A stretch of 64,000 nucleotides of DNA from Ophiosphaerella korrae. Its lineage: Eukaryota > Ascomycota > Dothideomycetes > Pleosporales > Phaeosphaeriaceae. A model generated the notes under the pieces. The model did not search any database and was not told where the DNA came from. It was given only the letters and a program-made list of their open reading frames with translations. This document shows, piece by piece, positions 58,465 to 64,000 of this stretch. The stretch spans positions 62,001 to 126,000 of the forward strand of contig JALNQF010000046.1 of the NCBI GenBank assembly GCA_028456385.1, written 5' to 3'. The position numbers were made by a program, and so were the translations under genes. The number at the start of each line of letters is the position of its first letter. The first letter of the stretch is position 1.

Positions 58465-61400
58465 ATGCAAGAATGTGCCTTGCTACCCTGGTCCCAAGAG
58501 AGGAATGCCTCCCCGCATTTACAATTGCTGAAAACTGTGTACGGAGAAATGAATGCTCTTTCAGGACCGGCGACGAACGAACAGCACTATCACCGGACAG
58601 TAAGCGATCAACAAGCGAGGCAGACGATACGAACGATACCCGAGCTGAGGCGTGAGTCATTACGGGAAGAATTGGCTACTATAACCCTGCTGGACGCGAT
58701 TGATATTGACAATCGCCCATCTTTTGCCATTCGAACACAGGCCGAGTCACATGATGGCATAGACACACCACTAGAACTAGTATATTGTAACACAACCTTC
58801 GAAAATATCACTGGACTCAAAGCTAAGGTTATTGGACAATTGGACGATGCCAGCGTCTTTGTTGAGTATGAGACTCCTCAAGTCGCCTTTAGGAAGTGGC
58901 TACGAGTCGTGATCGACGAACATGACTTTTCACGGCGGGGAAATGCATACATGTTCGGTGGACTCATCTGGACTGCCATTACGTTTGAATCCTACAAGAT
59001 TGTTAGTGGGCTTCACGCTTCGCTGCTGTGGCCTGATGGGCCACGAAAGCAATATGAACCCCCTTTGAAGTCGCCCAAGAATATGCCAGTGCAAGGACGA
59101 GCTCCTGCGATTCCGCTGGCATTGTTTCTCAAAGATGGCCCTACCTTGGATGCCCTTACCACATCGACGGAAGTGAAACACGGTCCCTATGACTATACGT
59201 CTCCAGATACTTTGAAGTCGACCTTCAGTGAACATATCAGGTTTTTTCATACTGTGGACTGGTCCAACACAACCCTTGGCCCGATGCATCTCTGGTCTTT
59301 AGAATTACGCAACACTGTAAATTTGTGCCTCAACGACATCAACCCGAGCATGATTTTGTGGGGCAGCGACGTGACTATGATCTACAACGAAGCTTATGGT
59401 GAGTGCAGCTATAAACGACGAGAATTCAAACCCTATGCTGGAATAGTGTAATGCTGATGCGTAAAAGTCCAGCTAATCGGTATCATGCATCCACATGCTA
59501 TGGGGCGCAGCGCACGCCATGTAGCAAGCGATTATTGGCATACCTTTCAACCTTTGGTTGACCATATTAACAACACAGGGCAGACTGTGTGCGATACCGA
59601 CATGCCAATCTTCGTTGACAGACATGGCTTCCTTGAAGAAACCTATTGGTCGTTCCAGCTTATTCCTATATTAGATAGCTGTGGATTTGTTGTGGGGTAC
59701 TATCACCCACTCGTCGAGACAACCAAGTATTTCAGCCATCACTGAGGTCGTTCAATTGAGGCTGACACAGATAGACATAACTTGCTAAGGCGTAGTGTAT
59801 CGAGTCTTGTTGAATTAGGAGGTCAAACTGCCAAGGCGCGGACACTCCAGTCGTACTGGGATCTAGCTTTACGCACTCTAAACCTGAACGACAAGGATGT
59901 ACCTTTTGCACTCCTGTATGGGCCCGACAGTGAATGTCATACTAACGCTGTACCTTTATCATCTCCAGGAAGTATTCCTCCGATAGAACGCTACCTTCTG
60001 AAAGGAGCCATTGGCCTTGATTCGGACCACACCATCGCGCTGCAGTCGATTAATATCCAGCAAGGAATCTATGTGCTTCAGCCATTTCTACTCCAAGCCA
60101 TGAGATCTAGAGGAGCTGCAATAGTTCATTTAGAAGAAATCGGAATATCGCAATCTGACTTGAACAACATCAACTGGAAGGGGTACGGTGAACTTTGCAG
60201 GACAGTCGTTGTCTGTCCCCTTCTACTCACCACGGGTGAACAAGCCGAGGGATTTCTCATACTAGGAATTAGCCCTCACAGGCCTTTTGACGAAGAATAC
60301 CAGCAATTCGTGCATGTCATGCTGCGTCTCCTTACCACTTCGTTGGCGTCAGTGGTTCTATTTGACGACGAGGTGCGCCAGAAAGAAATAGCGATTGGCC
60401 AAGCTGCCGAGCTACAGGAACAACTGCTTGCTGAGCTTGAGATGAAAGAGAAGCGGTTCCAGAGATATGCTGAGCGGTCGGATGTTGCCATTTTTATTAT
60501 GGATGCAGCTGGCAAATACACTTATCGCAACCAGCGTTGGTACGACATGTTTGAAGTAGCCGTGAACAATGACGATGTCATGGGCGCATGGCTAAACATC
60601 GCATTTCCAGAGGATATAGCTCGGTGCGAAGAATTATTTGGGAAGCTCGTCGTGCAGAAAGAACCAGTCTGTTTCGAGCTCAAAACGAAGATGTACTGGC
60701 TCCCTCCACCTGAACTCATAGAGCCAGAGTGTAGAACGGCGGAGTATCCCAGATGGATTCTCTGTTCAGCTTATCCGGAGACAGATTCGACTGGCGAAAT
60801 AATCGAGATCGTCGGAAATGTAACAGACATATCAAAACAGAAGTGGGCAGAGGGCATACAAAAGCTACGAACGGATAGTGCACTAGAGAGTGAATTAGCA
60901 AGTTTGGCTTCAATTAGCGACAGTTGCTTGATATTGATGAGGACTTCGCAGCACTTGGAACATTTCATCGATACCACATCTCACGAGATGCGCAACCCCC
61001 TTTCCGCCATACTGCAATCCGCAGACGCAATACTCGATTCTTACAACCCTACGCCACCGAGCCAATGGTCCGCCTTTTGCGACCAAACTTTGGATGCAGC
61101 CCAAACGATTGCACAGTGTGCCCAACACATGCGCCATATCGTAGACGACATCCTCACAATATCAAAGCTCGATTCTGGGTTGCTGGTCATTACACCTGTT
61201 GACGCCCAGCCCGAACAGATAGCGGAACAGGCGATCAAGATGTTTAATGCGGAGGCAAAAGCTGCTGGGGTTACATTATCGTTTTCAGTCGATAAGAAAT
61301 ACCGCGACTTGGAAGTAAGCTGGGTTTGTCTCGACCCCACACGGTTGCTCCAGGTAAGCAGTAATCTTGCACCACCAACAAAAGAATTTCTACTCCATGT

Positions 61401-62904
61401 TCATATCGACTTCCCACAACCCTAACCCAACCAGACCCTCATTAACCTCATCGCTAACGCCATAAAATTCACCCGCCTCTCCACCACCCGCATCGTAATC
61501 CTCACCCTAACCGCGACCCTAACCGCGACCCTAACCCCCCCACCCTCCACCCCCTCCGGCATATCCTTCACCACCCAACTCGTCAGCGCAGACCCCCACC
61601 TCCAAGCCGACTGGGCCCTCTCGCCCTCCCCGCTCTACATCTACTTCGCCATCGCCGACACAGGCCGCGGCCTCGACACCACGGAGCGCACCTCGCTCTT
61701 CACGCGCTTCAGCCAGGCGTCGCCACGCACGCACATCCACTACGGCGGTTCGGGTCTCGGGCTCTTTATCTCGCGCCGTTTAACCGAGTTGCAAGGCGGC
61801 GCAATAGGGCTTGCGAGCGAGGTAGGCAGCGGCAGCACGTTTGCGTTTTATGTGCGGACGAGGCGCGTTGAAGGGGCGCAGCAGCGCAGGAAGAGCAGTG
61901 CAACTGCGTTGCTAGAGGATGTTCGGCATCGAGCGGGGGAGTTGGCGCGCCCGTTGATGGCGCGGCGCACGCGGAGCTATAATGACGAGGGGGCGTCAGT
62001 GTGCCTCGCGGAGGGGAGTGTAGACGCGGGGAAGAGGCGCGAGGACGAGGCGCTGCATGTGCTCGTTGTGGAAGACAACCTGGTCAACCAGCGCGTTCTC
62101 GCAGCGCAGCTGCGCGCCGCAGGATGCGTCGTGGCCGTTGCGAACCACGGCGGCGAAGCGCTGGCGCACCTGGAGCACACGGAGCACTGGGGCGGGGAGC
62201 ACAAGGCAGGGAGCACGCCGGTTGCCCTCAGTGTGATTCTCATGGACTGGGGGATGGTATATTAGCGCCAAGAGAGAGAGAGAGTGTGTGTGTTGACTAA
62301 CTACTCTGATGTTTTTGAAATTGACGTATAGCAGCCGATAATGAATGGCCTCACGGCCACCACACGTATCCACCACCTCGAATCCTGCTCCCTCCTCACG
62401 TCGCACATCCCCATAATCGGCGTAACAGCCAACGTGCGCGCCCCCCAAATCGCCGCGCTCCTCGCCGCTGGCATGGACGACTACGTCAGCAAACCGTTCC
62501 GCATCGACGAGCTAATCGACAAGATGGGTCACGTAGTCGAGATGTGGCGCAGCGGGAGAAATGAGCATGTGTTGTATTACTACCTACCGCGAAAGCGGGC
62601 GGGAGGCTATATAGGCGGAATCGCACCACTACGCACAAGCTCGCGGCGTGGGACACGTGAAGTCGTGAGCCCAGCGCACCACACATCTCGTCGGACCGAA
62701 CGCCATGCGACAATAAACAATCATATCATATCTCGTGGAATGGTATCGATAAACGCAAAATGCACGCTATTTTGGGGCGAACAATGCATGGTAAGGAAAG
62801 CGGCTAAAAGATCTCCGAATCCGAGTCCAAACTGCTGCGATACGACAGCAGGGATTCCTCATCCGCTATCATCAATTAGCATAGTCCACTCCATCGACGG
62901 ATAA
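58465..62904 (+). CDS. Soluble hybrid histidine kinase (PAS-HK-receiver)
   Basis: Five exons join in frame: 58465-59398, 59468-59726, 59775-61353, 61435-62256 and 62335-62904, predicting 1,387 residues; a start at a later Met (58549) is possible. No transmembrane segment is seen. Order: PAS-like N-terminal region (DWSNTTLGPMHLWSLELRN, MILWGSDVTMIYNEAY across intron 1), GAF-like middle, a second PAS (KYTYRNQRWYDMFEV), the H-box FIDTTSHEMRNPLSAI with phospho-accepting His801, N-box LINLIANAIKFT, G boxes DTGRGL and GGSGLGLFI, then a receiver with Asp1195 (ILMDWGMPIMNG, restored by splicing the last intron) and lysine in VSKPF. It should feed a phosphorelay via Ypd1. The C-terminal ~90 residues after the receiver are atypical and overlap the next gene. 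Confidence 0.9.
61503..61537. repeat. Telomere-like CCCTAA tandem inside coding sequence
   Basis: Two copies of the 12-mer CCCTAACCGCGA followed by a third CCCTAAC. They lie in exon 4 of the histidine kinase gene and encode a repeated Leu-Thr-Ala-Thr between the N-box and G1 box. Confidence 0.85.
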
Positions 62905-64000
62905 CAACGTACCGGCAACTGGCTTCCTGCGCACAACCGTATCCGAATGTTGCAGACCCGACTGACCGCTAGGACTCCTACTACCCATGGGTCGTGGACC
63001 CGTTAGATTTTTGCGCTGGGGGCTGTTCATAGCGTTTGCGCGGAGGTGCGCGTCGCTAGGACGGGGGGAGGGTGTGGGGGTTGCGCGGAGCTGTGGGTGT
63101 TAGGATGGGAATGAGATGTGAGCTATAAACGTACGCGGTGACCCCTGTCGGTTTCGAGCGAGTATCTGACCTCTGCGATGGGCGCGAGAGGCGTCAGAGC
63201 GCCCTGGCTGCCGAACTCGTTGGGCGAGCTGTACATTTGCCTTGTTTGGCCGTAGCCAGCGAGGGGCTGGGTTTGGGGGATGAGGGGGCCGTCATCGGCA
63301 ATTTTGGGGAGGTGGGCCGAACCTTCGTGCTGCTCTGAGGCGGAATGCTGGCTGTAGCCATCGTCTGAGACGGGCGACAGGTTACCGAGATTCTGGGGCG
63401 CGCTGCCCGCGGAGAGGCGGTTACGGGCCAGAGCGGGCATGCTACCCCACTGGTCGTAGTCTGGCGAGGACAGCGGCTCATAGATCTGTGCCTGCGTCTC
63501 GAGGTGGTTTTTGTGACGGCTCATCCCGGCGCGAGGCTGAGGGTGTTGGAGATTCAACGAGTTGCGATGAGCCTGATATTTTGGATCTTCCATCTCATAT
63601 TGCAAATCATCCTCAGGGATAAGAGGTGATGGAGACCGAGCCGAGCGAATGGAGGCTCGTTCCTCTCGTCCTAGAGAGCTGTTAGAGCGGAGCCTGTCGT
63701 CGTCTCGCACCGCATATGGCTCGTCATCATAGTATTCCAAGCTCGCTCGCGATCCAGATCTAGAATGTGTAGAGTACGGTCGCTTTTCGCTCGACCCACT
63801 GTTACGCGGAAGAGTCTCTGGGTTGGTGGATGCCGTCGTCTTCGACCATCGTGAGATCTTCGGAATACCAAATATAGACGAAGAGTTCGACTTGTGTTTG
63901 CGCTTTGGTGTATTCTCTTGACTTTGCGGATCTCGAACTGCCCTGCTCGCCTGCGGCGGCGTCTCCTGAGCCATCTCTTGCGACATCTTCCTCTCCTGGA
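62804..64000 (-). CDS. Ser/Arg-rich protein of unknown function, 5' end outside window
   Basis: Three exons are visible: from the window edge to 63135, then 63090-62913 and 62865-62804. The introns start GTACGT and splicing keeps frame to the C-terminus ADEESLLSYRSSLDSDSEIF. A Met at 63986 (MSQEMAQETPPQ) could be the start, but the frame remains open to the edge with protein-like sequence, so the gene probably continues beyond 64,000. The protein is disordered: Ser/Arg/Pro-rich with tracts such as STHSRSGSRASLEYYDDE and SARSPSPLIPEDD, and many SP/TP sites for proline-directed kinases. I do not recognise a domain. Its terminal exon lies opposite the end of the histidine kinase frame. Confidence 0.78.

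Noticed and set aside
60838..60960. An extra intron just before the histidine kinase H-box
   Set aside because: A GTGAAT donor and CAG acceptor exist, but no combination keeps frame, while the continuous frame reads through cleanly.

Overview
This 64 kb window is nuclear DNA of a filamentous ascomycete, most probably a dothideomycete of the Pleosporales type (inferred from protein families and gene style; no marker gene fixes the species). The evidence is compact protein-coding genes split by short spliceosomal introns (about 43-75 nt, GTRNGT donors, CTAAC/CTGAC-like branch points, YAG acceptors) and typical fungal families: chitin synthase, Snf1, Tom70, HeLo-domain proteins, C2H2 + fungal-specific transcription factor, hybrid histidine kinase, heme-thiolate peroxidase. 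I saw no tRNA, rRNA, CRISPR array or intact transposon.

Left part (1-13.8 kb), accessory in character. A secreted DUF3455 protein (1358-2199, -) is followed by more than 2 kb without genes. Next comes a head-to-head pair sharing 314 bp of DNA: a 9-exon gene for an active-looking protein kinase fused to Sel1-like and ankyrin repeats (4522-9408, -), and a HeLo-domain protein with a C-terminal degenerate kinase fold (9723-11526, +). HeLo + pseudokinase is the domain order of MLKL-type necroptosis executors. A linked, divergently transcribed kinase-ankyrin protein makes a receptor/executor pair a reasonable hypothesis and the most interesting object here. A cytochrome P450 gene with an in-frame stop follows.

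Middle (13.9-39.8 kb), mostly housekeeping: aminodeoxychorismate lyase, Tom70, Snf1, an allantoate/nicotinate-type MFS permease, an uncharacterised probable mitochondrial protein reconstructed with a short first exon, low-molecular-weight tyrosine phosphatase, a class I/II-type chitin synthase, a ten-knuckle CCHC protein with a GC-AG intron, gamma-tubulin complex protein GCP3, a decayed TmpA-like membrane reductase, an Ups1/PRELI lipid-transfer protein and cytosolic tryptophanyl-tRNA synthetase.

Right part (40.2-64 kb): two tandem but unrelated amino-acid permeases, a CmcJ/AsaB-like oxygenase, a 5.4 kb gene-free stretch with microsatellites, a C2H2/fungal-specific transcription factor, a secreted heme-thiolate peroxidase with an early in-frame TAA, a small PPxY-containing protein, a large soluble hybrid histidine kinase, and a serine-rich protein whose gene runs off the right edge.

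Three genes (P450, TmpA-like, peroxidase) each carry a premature stop that one C-to-T change in a CpA context would explain, as expected of repeat-induced point mutation, although none lies in an evident repeat.
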